Origin: Lumbricus terrestris
Lineage: Eukaryota > Annelida > Clitellata > Crassiclitellata > Lumbricidae
Length of the DNA: 64,000 bases
Assembly (NCBI GenBank): GCA_949752735.1
Contig: OX457036.1
Location: 5,053,676 to 5,117,675 of the forward strand
Direction of reading: 5' to 3'
Part shown: piece after piece, positions 44,560 through 63,988 of the stretch
Layout: each line of letters opens with the position of its first letter
How positions within the stretch are numbered: the first letter of the stretch is position 1
Made by a program: the position numbers and the translations under genes
The notes under the pieces: generated by a model
Told to the model about the DNA's origin: nothing
Databases searched by the model: none
The model's input: only the letters and a program-made list of their open reading frames with translations

Positions 44560-46103
44560 TACTCAGAATTGCTGAGTAGCTAACGTTTGACGTCCTGAAA
44601 AAAATATTTAAAGATGTTTGGTGACGGAAATTGACCTGGAAGCAGACTTATAACATAGTCTTGTACCAGCCTTCCAGTAGACCAGTCAAGATTTCAAGTT
44701 GATTCATAGGTAATTTTAGACCTGAAATTTGACCGCCTATATCAGGGTATATGTAAAAACGTAACATAGCTACTCACAACATATATTTCATATAACTGAA
44801 AAACTAGGTGGCTTATTTTCAAAACAAATTACCCAGCATACTTTATCACAAATATTGACAGGTTTTGACGTTTTAGTTAAATTTTGAGCTCTCTTGCGTT
44901 TTTTATCAACGAAAATTAAAAAGTGTGCCCTGTTTTTTCGCGAATGTGATCTATAAATAACCTCAGCATTATTTCCCGCCAAGTATGACATATTTTTTAA
45001 CCCTATCTACTCATCACTATATGTTCCATAAGGTGTAGTATTTGCAGCAATATTTATCATATACATATGATTACATTCTTCACCTTAGCTACTCAAATGC
45101 AGTAATAAGACTACCCAAGGTACACAGCATATACATGTATGTTCTTCAGGGTATGTATTTTAACACTGGTATATTATACATGATATTATTCCGCACCTTA
45201 GCTCTTCAATACTAGCAAAAATAATACCGTTGATTAAGACCATCGTAGAATACTAGGTCGTCATTACTCATTTTTGACGTCGTTTTTTGCCTAAGGCACG
45301 GCTAAACACTCATATATGCCTAGTCTCGCTGATAATAATAATGTTAATAACAATAATAATATTTTAAAAAGAATAATAATAATTGCAATGCTCTATATTG
45401 TGAAAGTATCATTGTCCGCTTGCTTTTTTATGAGATCAATAAACACATTAAATTGAGAAATTTGAATATAAAAATTTCTTCTCCAATTCTTCTCTCAGCA
45501 TTAAAGCTACCTTAGATACTCGGTATTAAGTTTCCGTAATTAATTATATATATATAATTATGTTTTATACCTTAGCTACTCAATCGCAGTATTAAGACAA
45601 CCCTATTTACTCAGCACTATATGTTCCACAAGGTGTAGTATTTGCAGCAATATATATCATATATGATTACATTTTTCACATTAGCTACTCACATGCAGTA
45701 ATAAGACTACCCAAGGTACTCAGCATATATCGCAGTATTAAGACAACCCTGTTTACTCACCACTATATGTTCCATAAGGTGTAGTTTTTGCAGCAATATA
45801 TCATATATGATTACATTCTTCCCCTTAGCTACTCAATTGCAGCATTAAGACTACCCAAGTTACTCCAGCACGTATCCTCAAGATATAATATTTTAACCCT
45901 AGCTACTCATCACTATATGTTCCATAACGTGTAGTATTTGCAGCAATATATATCATATATGATTACATTCTTCACCTTAGCTACTCACATGCAGTAATAA
46001 GACTACCCAAGGTACTCAGCATATATGTTCCATAAGGTATGTATTGTAACACCAGTATATTATTCATGATGATATTCCGCACCTTAGCTCTTCAATACCA
46101 ATA

Positions 46104-46176
<73 letters not shown>

Positions 46177-47046
46177 ATTATTAGTACCAGCGAGACTAGG
46201 CATATGTGAGTGTTTAACCGTGCCTTAGGCAAAATAAACGACGTCAAAAATGACTTCAAACGAAATGACGTTAAGAGCAATAACGTCCAAGTATTCTACT
46301 GTGGTCTTAATTAATCGACAGTATTATTTTGCTGGTATTGAAGAGCTAAGGTAAGGAATATTATCATGTATAATATACTAGTGTTAAAATACATACCCTG
46401 AAGAACATATATGCTGAGTACCTTGGGTAGTCTTATTACTGCGTTTGAGTAGCTAAGGTGAAGAATGTAATCATATATGATATATTGCTGCAAATAATAC
46501 ACCTTATGGAACATATAGTGATGAGTAGCTAGGGTTAAAATATGTATCTTGAGGATACATGATGAGTAGCTTGGGTAGTCTTGATGCTGCAATTGAGTAG
46601 CTAAGGTGAAGAATGTAATCATATATGATATATTGCTGTAAAAACTACACCTTATGGAACATATAGTGCTGAGTACATAGGGTTGTCTTGATACTGCGAT
46701 TGAGTAGCTAAGGTTTCAAATATAATTATATATATATCACACATTACGGAAACATAATACTGAGTATCTAAGGTAGCTTTAATGCTGAGAGAAGATGTGG
46801 TGAAGAAATTTTTATATTCAAATTTCTCAATTCAATGTGTTTATTGATCTCATAAATAGAAGCAGGCAGACAATGATACTTTCACAATATAGTGCATTGC
46901 AATTATTATTATTATTATTATTTTTTTTTTTTTGCCCTGAGGTACTTTATTCCCCCAGGGACTTATGGACTATTATTAATTGAAGAAAATGTCTGGTGGG
47001 TCAGGCCTCGTCTTCAGGGTGTGAGGCAAAAGTGCCTTTGAAAGCC

Positions 47047-47101
<55 letters not shown>

Positions 47102-48094
47102 ATTATTATTATCAGCGAGACTAGGTATATATGAGTGTTTAACCGTGCCTTAGGCAAAAAACGACGTCAAAAATGACTTCAAGCGAAATGACGTTAAGAG
47201 CAATGACGTCCTAGTATTCTACGGTGGTTTCAATCAACTGTATTATTTTGCCGGGCTTGAAGAGCTAAGGTGCGGAATATTATCATCTATAAGATACTAG
47301 TGTCAAAATACATACTCTGAAGAACATATATGCTGAGTACCTTGGGTAGTCTTAATGCTGCAATTGAGTAGCTAAGGTGAAGAATGTAATCATATATGAT
47401 ATATATTGCTGCAAATACTACACCTTATGGAACATATAGTACTGAGTAGAGGGGTGAGCAATGACGTCGTAGAAATCTACGGTGGTCTTAATCAACGGTA
47501 TTATTATACTGGTATTGAAGAGCTAAGGTGCGAAATATCATCATGTATAATATACTGGTGTTAAAATACATACCTTGTGGAACATATATGCTGAGTACCT
47601 TGGGTATTCTTATTACTGCATTTGAGTAGCTAAGGTGAAGAATGTAATCATATATGATATATATTGCTGCAAATACTACACCTTATGGAACATATAGTGA
47701 TGAGTAGATAGGGTTAAAATATATATCTTGTGGATACGTGCAGAGTAACTTGGGTAGTCTTAATGCTGCAATTGAGTAGCTAAGGTAAAGAATGTAATCA
47801 TATATGATATATTGCTGTAAAAACTACACCTTATGGAACATATAGTGCTGAGTACATAGGGTTGTCTTGATACTGCGATTGAGTAGATAAGGTATCAAAT
47901 ATAGTTATATATATATATATCACACATTACGGAAACATAATACTTAGTATCTAAGGTAGCTTTAATGCTGAGAGAAGATGTGGTGAAGAAATTTTTATAT
48001 TCAAATTTCTCAATTCAATGTGTTTATTGATCTCATAAATAGAAGCAGGCAGACAATCATATTTTCACAATATAGTGCATTGCAATTATTATTA

Positions 48095-48165
<71 letters not shown>

Positions 48166-48620
48166 ATTATTATTATCAGCGAGACTAGGCATATATGAGT
48201 GTTTAGCCGTGACTTCAAGCGAAATGACGCTAAGAGCAACGACGTCCTAGTATTCTACGGTGGTCTTAATCAACGATATTATTTTGCTGGTATTGAAGAG
48301 CTAAGGTGCGGAATATTATCATTTATAATATACTAGTGTTAAAATAATACCCTGAAGAACATATAGGCTGAGTACCTTGGGTAGTCTTAATGCTGCAATT
48401 GAGTAGCTAAGGTGAAGAATGTAATCATATATGATATATTGCTGCAAAAACTACACCTTATGGAACATATAGTGCTGAGTAGATAGGGTGGTCTTAATAC
48501 GGCAATTGAGCAGATAAGGTAGAAAATATAATCATATATATGATATATTGGCGCTAAACCTATACCTTACGGAAACATAACACTGAGTAGCTAAGGTAGC
48601 TTTTATGCTGAATAAGACAC
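44560..48620. repeat. Complex satellite with higher-order and inverted organisation
   Basis: Basic modules of about 70-77 bp contain 'gagtagctaaggt', 'atcatatatgatatattgc' and 'ccttatggaacatatagt'. They are built into about 0.93-1.06-kb higher-order units, each with an (ATT)n array, then 'gcgagactaggcatat', 'cgacgtcaaaaatgacttc' and several modules. Three units run forward (starting near 46186, 47116 and 48178), and one runs in reverse (about 44990-45930, with its motif at 45240-45330). The switch point lies near the ATT array at 46104-46180. No coding potential is seen. Confidence 0.85.
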
Positions 48621-49322
48621 GTGACCGGACACGTGATCGGAGGATCAGAAGCTCGGCTTGGAGTTATTTTTCGATTATCCAGTTAATAAAAAGGTAATTA
48701 TTGCTAATTATTTACATTTTTAAAGCATATCGATCCGTTAATTATGAAGTGCAGCGGTAACTAAATTCTTGCGAAGGTAGGCCTATGTGAGCAATGTAAT
48801 GTAATGTAATTCAGACAATTTATATGTCATCGTCAGTGGCATGCCACTTCTAGGATGCCTTACACCCAATGCGTGAACGACGGTGATAAAATTAATTCAT
48901 TACTGAAGTTTCTATTGCGCCCCGTCAAGGATACTAGTCAATGTTGGTTCAATACGCAGATATGCTAAAAATACTGAACATTCACATGTAGGCGCATCAA
49001 ATATAGACCCTAATCTGATAACTGTGTACTAAACAGTACAATATTGCTGATAGAAGTTCTTAGTGATCCAATTGGCTGTGCCGAGGCCTATATGCGGGGC
49101 AGCCGCTATAGAGCACGTAGGGACAAAACTAAAGCGTCAAAAATAGTGAAGCTACTTTATTTAGAACAGAATTCTACCAGAGTTCTGGTGAAACATTTGA
49201 TATACATTTCTGTCTCATTCGACTGTGACCTTGGCGCTGATGTAGGCCTACTTGTGATTTCATCAGAATGAGGTACAGGGTATAATATAGGCCTAATCCG
49301 TTACACTCCGACTGCCCAACAG
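48621..49322. other. No gene recognised; may hold upstream exons of the zinc-finger gene
   Basis: The first exon(s) of the ZCCHC24-type gene should lie upstream of 49323, but I found no block resembling a ZCCHC24 N-terminus here. Confidence 0.35.
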
Positions 49323-55879
<6,557 letters not shown>

Positions 55880-56900
55880 ACAGCTAAGAGATCAGCAGCA
55901 CAGTTGCATCGTTTCTCCCTCGTGCGATCTTGCTCGTCTTATTCCAGTTACAGTTATTTTTATATGTCGATTGTGAGCAGCTGGTTTCGGAATTGTTTCA
56001 GCCAGAAAGTTGCGGGTGCATTATCAATGTTAGTAGGCTATGTGTACATGAAACACAGTTTCAGTTTCAATGATATATTCGACTGTTTTGAAAGTGATGA
56101 TTTGAGGCCTGTCATACATTGGCCTAGTAATGAGTTAATCATCGATTTTTTTTAAATCAGGGCATGAGTAGTTGCTCAAAATTCATGAACAGTAACTGTT
56201 GCTAGTATATCCCTTCATTGCGTGTAGGTGCATCTATAAACTGTATGCAGCTAGACCATAAAACTATGTGACACCGGTTACAGGTTTTTTTAAATAGCCT
56301 GCTAAATTCCCTTTTGCCTTGAACGTTTATGACTAACTGTGCATATGTAATATGATGTTTTCAGTTAAATGCCGATTCTTTTAGTTAGCAGGAGCTGTTA
56401 TATTATAAGCAGTACATCTATATGTGTGGTGGGTTGCATTATGTTTGTCTGCCTATGCATGTATACAGGCCATGAAAGCTAGGTTTTAGTCGCAGATTGT
56501 TGTATTTCTTCAGCATACATGTATCGGTAGCTCTCCTAAATTGATTATCAATCCATCAGATTTCCAATCAAATCCTGAGATCTGGGACCAATGGCTTTCT
56601 CAATGAAACCAGAATAATTGACATCGAGCCGATTTCCTTTCGTCCACGCAAAATTCTTAACTCTCAGCTTTACTCTTAATTTCTGCTCTCCCACTGTTTA
56701 TGAGAGAAAGCATTGGATTGTAAACAACAAAGATCCACTATTTGATATTTTCTTCGATTTTTTATATTGCGTCTCTCAATGACCGGTGAGCAAAAATATT
56801 AGGAGAGTCTATTGGAGAGTATATTAAGAGAAAGTCTGCTTTTCTCTTTCGACGCTTATCTATGGATATTTATTTATACCTTGGAGAACATAACACTTGG
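55880..56900. other. 3' flank of the zinc-finger gene, nothing else recognised
   Basis: Probably 3' UTR and spacer. AT-rich, without exon-like blocks. Confidence 0.4.
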
Positions 56901-56929
56901 TGTATAATGGTCTGTTGCAAAAGTTTTAC

Positions 56930-57260
56930 CTTTTGGAACATATAAAAATGAGTTGCTATGGTTAATTTCAAGCTATAATATAGGTGGTGTAATAAATTAA
57001 TCCTTGTGGAACATATAAAAATGAGTTGCCATGGTTAATTTCTTGCTGTAATATAGGTGGTGTAATAAATTAATCCTTGTGGAACATATAGAAATGAGTT
57101 GCTATGGTTAATTTCTTGCTATAATATAGGTGGTGTAATAAATTAATCCTTGTGGAACATATAGAAATGAGTTGCTATGGTTAATTTCTTGCTAACATAT
57201 AGTGATGAGTACCAAAGGTGGGTTTCTTGCATGGTAAAACGTTATCTACTCAGCAAAACG
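56930..57260. repeat. Tandem array, 73-bp period
   Basis: Four units of 'ccttgtggaacatata(a/g)', 'aaatgagttgctatggttaa' and 'ggtggtgtaataaatt' occur, then a partial unit 'catatagtgatgagtacc'. The core GGAACATATA followed by ATGAGT-GCTA is shared with the satellite at 44560-48620, so both belong to one family. Confidence 0.88.
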
Positions 57261-57434
57261 ACTATATCAGGAACTGATTGCATTAGACCCCGGATATTTT
57301 CAAGGGTAGTCAGGAATGGTATTTATGATGCTTTAAACATTTCACTATGATTCTAGTACGCATAGGTGCTGAGATACAGAAAGAGCAGTTAAGGACGGAT
57401 TAAATAGCATGAGTAGCTAAGGTGCGATTCATAA

Positions 57435-57473
<39 letters not shown>
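57435..57473. repeat. (AT)n microsatellite
   Basis: Pure AT dinucleotides preceded by 'gagtagctaaggtgcg', another satellite module. Confidence 0.9.
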
Positions 57474-57475
<2 letters not shown>

Positions 57476-57815
57476 AGATACGTTGCATTGGCTCCCGGTT
57501 GAAGATAGGATCGCATTCAAGATCATTATTATGGGACGAGCATGGTCTGCACTGCCCCAGCGTACATTAGGGAGCTCTGCGTTCCCGTCTCCAGCCAGTC
57601 AGGTCGTCGATCCTTGCGCTCTTCTACTCGTGGGGACCCGATGGTTCCTCGCTCTCGTACTTCGATGCGGGCTCGCCATGCATTCTCGTGCATTGGCCCT
57701 TCATACTGGACAGTATGTCTTCCATTGACAATTCGTAACATTGCACCGAATGCATCTCAAGAAACATTTTCCAAATCGCTTAAATCGCATCTGTTTAGAT
57801 CTGTTTGGTAGCCAC
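57474..57815 (+). pseudogene. LINE C-terminal fragment (CR1/L2-like tail)
   Basis: It begins 'RDTLHWLPVEDRIAFKI', then in another frame 'APAYIRELCVPVSS', 'MRARHAFSCIGPSYWTVCLP' and 'SQETFSKSLKSHLFR'. This is the classic terminal segment of non-LTR retrotransposons (LHWLP ... APxYL ... W-NSLP ... FKxxLKTHLF). Two frameshifts at least. Confidence 0.85.
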
Positions 57816-58314
57816 GTTAAGCGCGTTCGTGAGATTCTTTTTAATGCGCTATATAATGGTCATATAAAACATACATATATCATTATTAGCTGTATTAGCA
57901 TTGTTAAGTTTGGCTGCAGAGATTCATATCCACCAGGTGGGAAATATCGACATCTGACGCTGTGATAAATCGTCGGTCCCTTTGACGGTGTGACAGATCA
58001 TGCCGGCTGGAAAAGTAATACGATGAATGATAACAGTAGCCCGCTGACGACTATGATTTATGTATATGCCTATCCATTTACCAGTCCGTAAACACGAATT
58101 CGTGGAATAGCCAACAGTACTGTTGCTTGTTAGCAGTCTTATTGAGACTTAAAGCCTGCAGTCATCTTAGCATAGTACGGTGGGTGGTCTCACTAAATGT
58201 GATATAACTTTTGTTCTATTTGAAATATTTTTTTTATTTGACCATTGTACGTAAATATGAATTGCCTTTCAGACTATAAAGTTTCATTTAAAAATTCGTA
58301 TGTTTGGCAAAGAT

Positions 58315-58357
58315 ATGGGCTAAAAACCGTAGGGAATTACTTTTTTTGCGCACCCTG
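58315..58357. mobile_element. Possible mariner-like element end
   Basis: 'agggaattactttttttgcg' followed by 'caccctg' and TA looks like the terminus of a Tc1/mariner element. I could not find the partner end. Confidence 0.35.
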
Positions 58358-58362
58358 TACAC

Positions 58363-58733
58363 AGTAGTGAAGGTTTGAAGTGAAAAGCTCAAAAACTGTG
58401 GAAATGCATCCAGGTAAAATAGACAGAAGACAGACACACAGACACACAGACAGACAGACAGACAGACAGATAGACAGACAGACAGAATCTTCTCTTTATT
58501 TGTATAGATTGCTGCCATTGTATTATATTCGTCTGGAAAGCTATGGCGTCAGGAACTGTAGAAGACGTGCTAATGACGTCGCGGGTACGATACGAGTATA
58601 TCCGCGGGTAAGAGTATACCCGCGGGTACGGGTCGGGTAGTAATTTTGAGTACGGGTCGTGTACGGGTACGGGTAGCAGTCTTACGTCACGGGTACGGGT
58701 TGGGTAGCAAAATTCCTTACCCGCAGAACCCTA
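58363..58733. repeat. Right inverted end of the 15.3-kb structure
   Basis: Read on the minus strand from 58733 it begins TAGGGTTCTGCGGGTA and continues with CCCGTACCCG-type repeats. The inner block 'cttttcacttcaaaccttc' plus 'actactgtgt' matches the left end. A (CAGA)n array at 58434-58490 replaces part of the interior. Confidence 0.65.
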
Positions 58734-58895
58734 GACCTGCTGGTGCAAGGGCACAGGATGGGATGGATCGACAACATCGGAACCTGGATGGAAATGTCCT
58801 TAGATCGAGTGCTGGCAGAGAAAGAGGATAGGAATGGATGTAGATAGCGTGTCTGTGAAGCGACCAACCCTCGGACCGAAGATGGTTGAATACGT
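58734..58895 (+). pseudogene. LINE C-terminal fragment, right half of the interrupted copy
   Basis: It encodes 'MGWIDNIGTWMEMSLDRVLA' then 'EATNPRTEDG' with one in-frame stop, the terminal block of the same LINE family whose left half ends at 43412. Confidence 0.75.
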
Positions 58896-59094
58896 AAGAT
58901 ACCTTTAAGATAAAATACTCTCCTCTCCTCTAATAATATGAAGTGTACTGTAATGTACTGTATACATTCTTATAAAAGCACCCCACTCAGCTCTTGCATA
59001 GAGTATTAGTATTTTGTTCGTGTATAATTCTTTGGCAGCCATTTTAACGAAGATCTTCACAGTTCTTCAGACGAGACGGAACCTTCTTCCAGCC

Positions 59095-59487
59095 ATGAAG
59101 TACGACGATGTTTACGAGTACGTCGGTCAGATCGGGTACTTCCAGGTCTGCACCTGCCTCTGTCTGCTCCTCTACTGCCTCTTCGGTCTCGACTCCATCA
59201 CGATGATCTTCGTCGGTGCCGACATGCCGCACTGGTGCCGTGTGGAGCAGCTGGGTAACCTGTCGTACGACCGTCAGAAGTACATAGCCATTCCGATGAC
59301 AACACTGCAGGAGGGAGAGGAGTACAGTGAATGCGAGATGTACGATCTAAACTACGATAACTATTCAATGGATGAATATCTCAACTGGAACAGAACGACG
59401 CAAATGGCAGCCAACGACACGCAGCTGGTTCCCTGCTCAGCATGGATCTACGAACAAACAGTTTTCATATCGACTATCGTCAGCAGG
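59095..59487 (+). CDS. SLC22 exon 1
   Basis: 131 codons, donor AGCAGG|GTCAGA. It includes TM1 and the glycosylated loop ending 'EQTVFISTIVSR'. Confidence 0.9.
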
Positions 59488-61695
59488 GTCAGAATATGAT
59501 TTCTTACTTACTTATTTGCTGAAAGAATTGCTTACTTACATGTCTTGTCTTGTCTTTAACCATCCTCGGTTCAAGGGTTGGTCGCTTCATAGACATGCTT
59601 TTGCCACTTTTTCCTGTCCTCCGTCTCCTTCAGTATCCTCTCGAATGGTAGTTCCATCCACGCGATGATGTTAGCGATCCATCCCATCCTCGGTCTTCCC
59701 CTTGACCTTGCTCCCGATATTGTACCCAGTATTATTTCCTTTTCCAAGCAGCCCCCTGTTTCCTCATCAAAATTAATGACAGAAGTAATTACTTACATAC
59801 TAATTACTAAATGGGCGAGATCATGGGCGCCGACTCTGCGAGGCTCGTGAGTGCTCAGCACCACCAGAAATTGGCCATGCGAGGCCCGCCTATGCATGGG
59901 CACCACCAGAAATTGGCCAACAAGATGTGCTTTTATGATATTATTTCTCTGTTGGCATTACTTATCTATAAAAATCATTGCATCTTTTACATATTTTCTT
60001 TTATCTGAGTTAGTCTACCTTACTATTACTCCAGTTTTACCCCGCCAGGTAGTCTGAGCTCCACAACAATACGAGGAAAACGTCGAAAAACTGCTCTTTT
60101 GATCCGCTTCAGTCATTTCATTATTACGGACGAAGGCGTCGGCGACGATTTGAATGACTCTTTCTTTTTATTGTACATGCTAGGCTATATAGGCCGTATA
60201 TAATGATCCTCACTGCGCGAGTCACCTCCCAGCATCACTAAAGCTGGATATTGTTTTGTCTGCGTTAATTAACAAATCAGCCTTGACTAAATTGTCTGTG
60301 AAAACTATTTGAAAAGCTATCTTCCACAATGTTAATATTAGCTCGCCAAATAGTGGTTAACGTAGACAGAATTTTTTGATTTCTTGTGCAAACTTTGAGT
60401 CTGTTGAGTGTTGACCTAATTACGGGAGAGTGCTCCAAGATGCCTATGCTAACGAAGATTATGCTTTTCTTCTGTGTGGATTCCAAGAGAACTTAGAGAA
60501 GTAGGCTACATGTTGACCTAAAGGGTGATCAATTTTTTTTAAGCGATTGGGAAGAATATTTATTGAAATCTTAGATCATATGTTTAAACAATGAAATAAT
60601 GGAAAATTTTAACGAGATAGCAGCCTAAAATTTCATTATTTCATGTTGCGTGGAAATTTTCTAAAACAACGGCAGAGATGCTTTTCAAGTCTTAAACCAC
60701 GACAATTTCGTAAAAATGACAGTCTAAGATGCTACTAGCGCAGTGTGGCAAGAAAAAAATCGAAAATGGTTAGGAGCGCATCTCCTCCCCAAGCTCCTTC
60801 GGCCCTTCCCTGCTCGGCGATCGTCCTTTGACCACTAGTTCGTCCCATAAAACCATAAACAAGTCTCCGCCTATGAACAGAGGTAATTTCAATAACTATC
60901 CTATCAAAAAAGGCTGGGAAAAAATTTCCGCGCGTAAGCGCGGATTTTTTCCCACACTCGTTTGGGCACTCACACTCTTCGGGTCAACTCGGCGCGGCGC
61001 CTATGGGCGAGATTGGATGCAAGTGAATAAATTATTTATTTCTTTATATTTTTTCTGATCTCTCGTGACTGCATAGTCGATAGCGATGTTTGATTCTGTC
61101 CTTTTCATTATCCTATCCAGATTATTCTTAAAATGAGTTTACTTGCGCTTGAGACTAAAGCAATTGTTCTGTGTTTTGTGTATTGTCTGAAATGAACCTT
61201 CTTTGGGAGGGTTATAGAGGTAGAATCAACCCAGTCTTTCGACCATTCACCAGCTCCCACAATACCATACATATGTGATGCATTTTTCAAGCACAGATTT
61301 CGCAACCAGATTGAAATAGCTCTGTTGTAACATTGTCTTCCTACAAATTGGTGAAATATATAAAAATAAATAATTTATTCGCTTCTCTCCTATCTCTCCC
61401 ATTCAGAAATTTTCAGCAACATTTGATGGCATCATCATATTATTGGACATGGTCAAGTTCCGTTGCGTAACTTTGTAGTGTTAAGTACATCAACCAGATA
61501 ATGAGTCACAAGTCTTGGACGAGAATCATGACTCATTGATTTCATTGTTATTATTGCCATCAACGCAATTGTCTTTTACATTTTGAACTAGTTCGACCTC
61601 GTCTGCGGATGGTCTTACCTCATTCCTCTGGTCTCAACCATCTACATGGCAGGTGGACTGATTGGGGTGGCCGCGGGTGGTCCCCTGGCCGACAG
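59095..61695 (+). CDS. SLC22 family organic-ion transporter, first two coding exons (partial gene)
   Basis: Exons 59095-59487 and 61592-61695 join in phase ('STIVSR' to 'FDLVCGW'). ATG 59095 follows AGCC and begins 'MKYDDVYEYVGQIGYFQ', the standard SLC22 N-terminus, with TM1 ('VCTCLCLLLYCLFGLDSITM'). A large extracellular loop follows, with four N-glycosylation sequons (NLS, NYS, NRT, NDT) and cysteines. Exon 2 carries TM2 and the MFS signature start 'GGLIGVAAGGPLADR'. Such proteins move organic cations, anions or carnitine across the plasma membrane; the substrate cannot be read from this part. The remaining exons (about ten more TM segments) must lie beyond the right edge, past the gypsy element. 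The open frame extends upstream of 59095 but without family similarity. Confidence 0.9.
59555..59765 (-). pseudogene. LINE C-terminal fragment in SLC22 intron 1
   Basis: On the minus strand it reads 'CLEKEIILGTISGARSRGRP' then 'MGWIANIIAWMELPFERILK' and 'EATNP', one stop near the end. It is the same family as 43140/58734, and this uninterrupted copy shows the sequence expected across that junction. Confidence 0.82.
59770..61590. other. SLC22 intron 1 remainder
   Basis: No further exon is seen. 'caccaccagaaattggcca' occurs twice near 59861 and 59902. A hairpin with stem CCGCGC/GCGCGG and A/T extensions lies at 60919-60954. Confidence 0.5.
61592..61695 (+). CDS. SLC22 exon 2
   Basis: Acceptor GAACTAG|TTCG, donor GACAG|GTAACC. 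It encodes 'FDLVCGWSYLIPLVS' and 'GPLAD' plus two bases of Arg. Confidence 0.9.
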
Positions 61696-61913
61696 GTAAC
61701 CAACATTTACCTACAATTATCAGTTGCATCCGATTACCTTTTATGCCGCCTCAAAATTGCTGAAATATTACCAATCTTAATCATTTACAATAATTTGCCA
61801 TTCATTAACTTTAACAGATTGCTTAGCTAAAAATTACAATTAGATTTTATTTTTTGCTAAAGACGTCATAAAAATTCTAATGCGTACCTGAACATACATA
61901 CATACACTCATAC

Positions 61914-62360
61914 TGTAAAGGGTTCAATGGCCGCTAAGGGTATGACTATCAACGATAAGGTCCCTATGTGATATAATAAACTTCGATTTATTCAATAGAG
62001 CAATATGTACAGCGAATTAACAACGTTACCGTCCAGTAGATACGAAGACGAACAGACCAGAGGTCGAAGCACGGAAGACACACACGACAGCACGGCTAAC
62101 GAAGCCAAGGAAGACGGATGAACAGCCAGACCACCAACGGGGTGAAGAAGGCGACGTAGAAGATGAATCCGCAGGTTAACTCGCATAACAGCGAGGGACA
62201 CAACCACGCTCAAAGGGAGACGTACCACGCTCAGCAAAATACCACAACTGCCGTCAAGACCCACGGTCACCGTTCCTTAAATAGATAGTGCCACTCCTTC
62301 CTACACCCACGTGCCAAGTCAGAGAGAGAGTACGGAAGATCAGAAGGGCTAATGGCTACA
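61914..62360 (-). repeat. Probable 3' LTR of a Ty3/gypsy element
   Basis: On the minus strand a purine-rich tract 'GGGTGGGGGATA' is followed by TGTAGCC at 62360, and the segment ends in CCTTTACA at 61914. The second LTR would be outside the window, so the borders and the flanking CATAC duplication are unconfirmed. Confidence 0.6.
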
Positions 62361-63012
62361 TATCCCCCACCCAACAGCATGAGGAGTCCTGAGGGGACGA
62401 CGAAATAGAGTAGAAAGCGCTACACCTAGCAGTCCACAACATCAAGAATCACTAAGTACTATACCAGTACAAGTTAACGTACTCAGCAATTCCGCAACAA
62501 CTAACGCAGCGCAACACTAAATTAATGCATCATATAACTGAGAGTTCAACCAATATACGAATCAAATGAGAGTTCATACAATTATACGAAAAAATAAATT
62601 TGGACACAAATCGTGTATCAAAAATGATCCAAATTGTACAAGGTCATTGGCCAAAGCCATACTAAACTAACATAATAATCAACGATTTCACATAACAACA
62701 GCAACCAACCCCCAACAAGAACCCCCAACACCTTTGAAGATTCCACCACTTTTTCTGGAAAGTGTCTGACAAACGCACGCATGACACTCACTGAAGTGTT
62801 CATCGCACTAAGTTTCATTTCAGAAGTTTCATGACAATCTTTGCACTGACAGAAAGTTTCCATTGACAGAATTCACATGACTGACGAATGCACACGCAGT
62901 TCCTGGAAGACGAAGAACGCAACAGAGAGCGTCTCTGTCACGCCCCGAAGACGCCGAAGTCAGAACCACTGCCAAGACACATTGACGTTGCCTCAACAGG
63001 GTCCCAACCCCG
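62361..63012 (-). other. Gypsy element region lacking integrase
   Basis: Between the RNase H stop and the putative LTR there are only about 650 bp with no zinc-binding or DDE integrase motifs. It may be an internal deletion. Confidence 0.5.
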
Positions 63013-63988
63013 TTACTCCGACGGACGACTGAGAATGTCCGGCAGAACGTTCAACCTGCCAGGCCGATGCCTGATGTCGAGATTGAACTGTTCCAGCTCC
63101 AGACTCCATCGCAAGAGTTTCATGTTTTTATTTGCCATCTGATGTATGAACTTCAGAGGTTTGTGGTCGGTGTATACAAGGACGAGTGTCGACCCAAAGT
63201 ATACACTGAAGGCTCGTAGCGCGACCATCAAAGCCAACGCCTCCTTTTCAATCGTCGAGTACCGAACTTCATGCGTCAGAGGCTTCCGGCTGATGAAACA
63301 GATCGGGTGTTCCAGTCCATCGTGCACCTGGAACAAACAGGCTCCCACACAGAATTGAGATGCGTCAACACCAACACAAAACTGTTTATCAAAATCAGGA
63401 GGTCTAAGAATAGGTCTAGAAGCCAGACGAGATTTCAGATCAAGAAAAGCACTCTCCGCTTCCTCATTCCATTTAAAAGGAATTCCTTTCTTCGTTAACG
63501 CCGTCAGCGGCAAAGCAATGTCAGAATAGTGAGGTAAATATCGCTTATAATACCCCGCAAGACCTAAGAACGATTGCACTTGCTTCTTATTTCCCGGCCT
63601 AAGAAAACGTAACACCGCTTCCACCTTTTTTACCCTAGGCTGCACACCATCAACACCAATGTGATGACCCAAAAAATCCACCTCCGCATTCGCAAATACA
63701 CATTTTTTCAAGTTCAACGTCCGCAATCCGACTTAACACCTTACGCAAGTGTACCAAATGATCAGACCATTCCAAACTGAAAATAATGATATCATCCAGA
63801 TACGCATCACAAAAATCATCCAATCCATTCAACACTTTCGTAATCAACCTAGAAAACGAAGCTGGAGCATTTTTCAATCCAAAACTCATGAACTTCCACT
63901 GATAATGACCCTTCGGGGTTACAAAAGCAGTCAACGGGACTGAATCAGGATGCATTGGAATCTGCCAGTACCCTTTCGTCATATCCAA
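63013..63988 (-). pseudogene. Ty3/gypsy reverse transcriptase-RNase H, frameshifted
   Basis: The N-terminal frame (63650-63988) has 'KGYWQIPMHPDSVPLTAFVT', 'FMSFGLKNAPASFSRLI' and the catalytic 'YLDDIIIFS'. The next frame (to 63013) has 'VDFLGHHIG', 'FLGLAGYYKRYLPHYS', the RNase H blocks 'VGVDASQFCVGACLF', 'EKEALALMVALRAF' and 'VYTDHKPLKFIHQ', ending 'GRLNVLPDILSRPSE' and a stop. A frameshift near 63730-63740 separates them, so the enzyme is inactive. The protein continues to the left edge of its frame outside the window. Confidence 0.93.

Noticed and set aside
44560..48620. A CRISPR-like array
   Set aside because: Repeats are long, diverged, AT-rich and organised in higher-order eukaryotic satellite units, without short identical repeats and unique spacers.
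59014..59094. SLC22 start upstream of 59095
   Set aside because: The upstream open frame has no ATG in good context and no family similarity, whereas 59095 begins the typical N-terminus.
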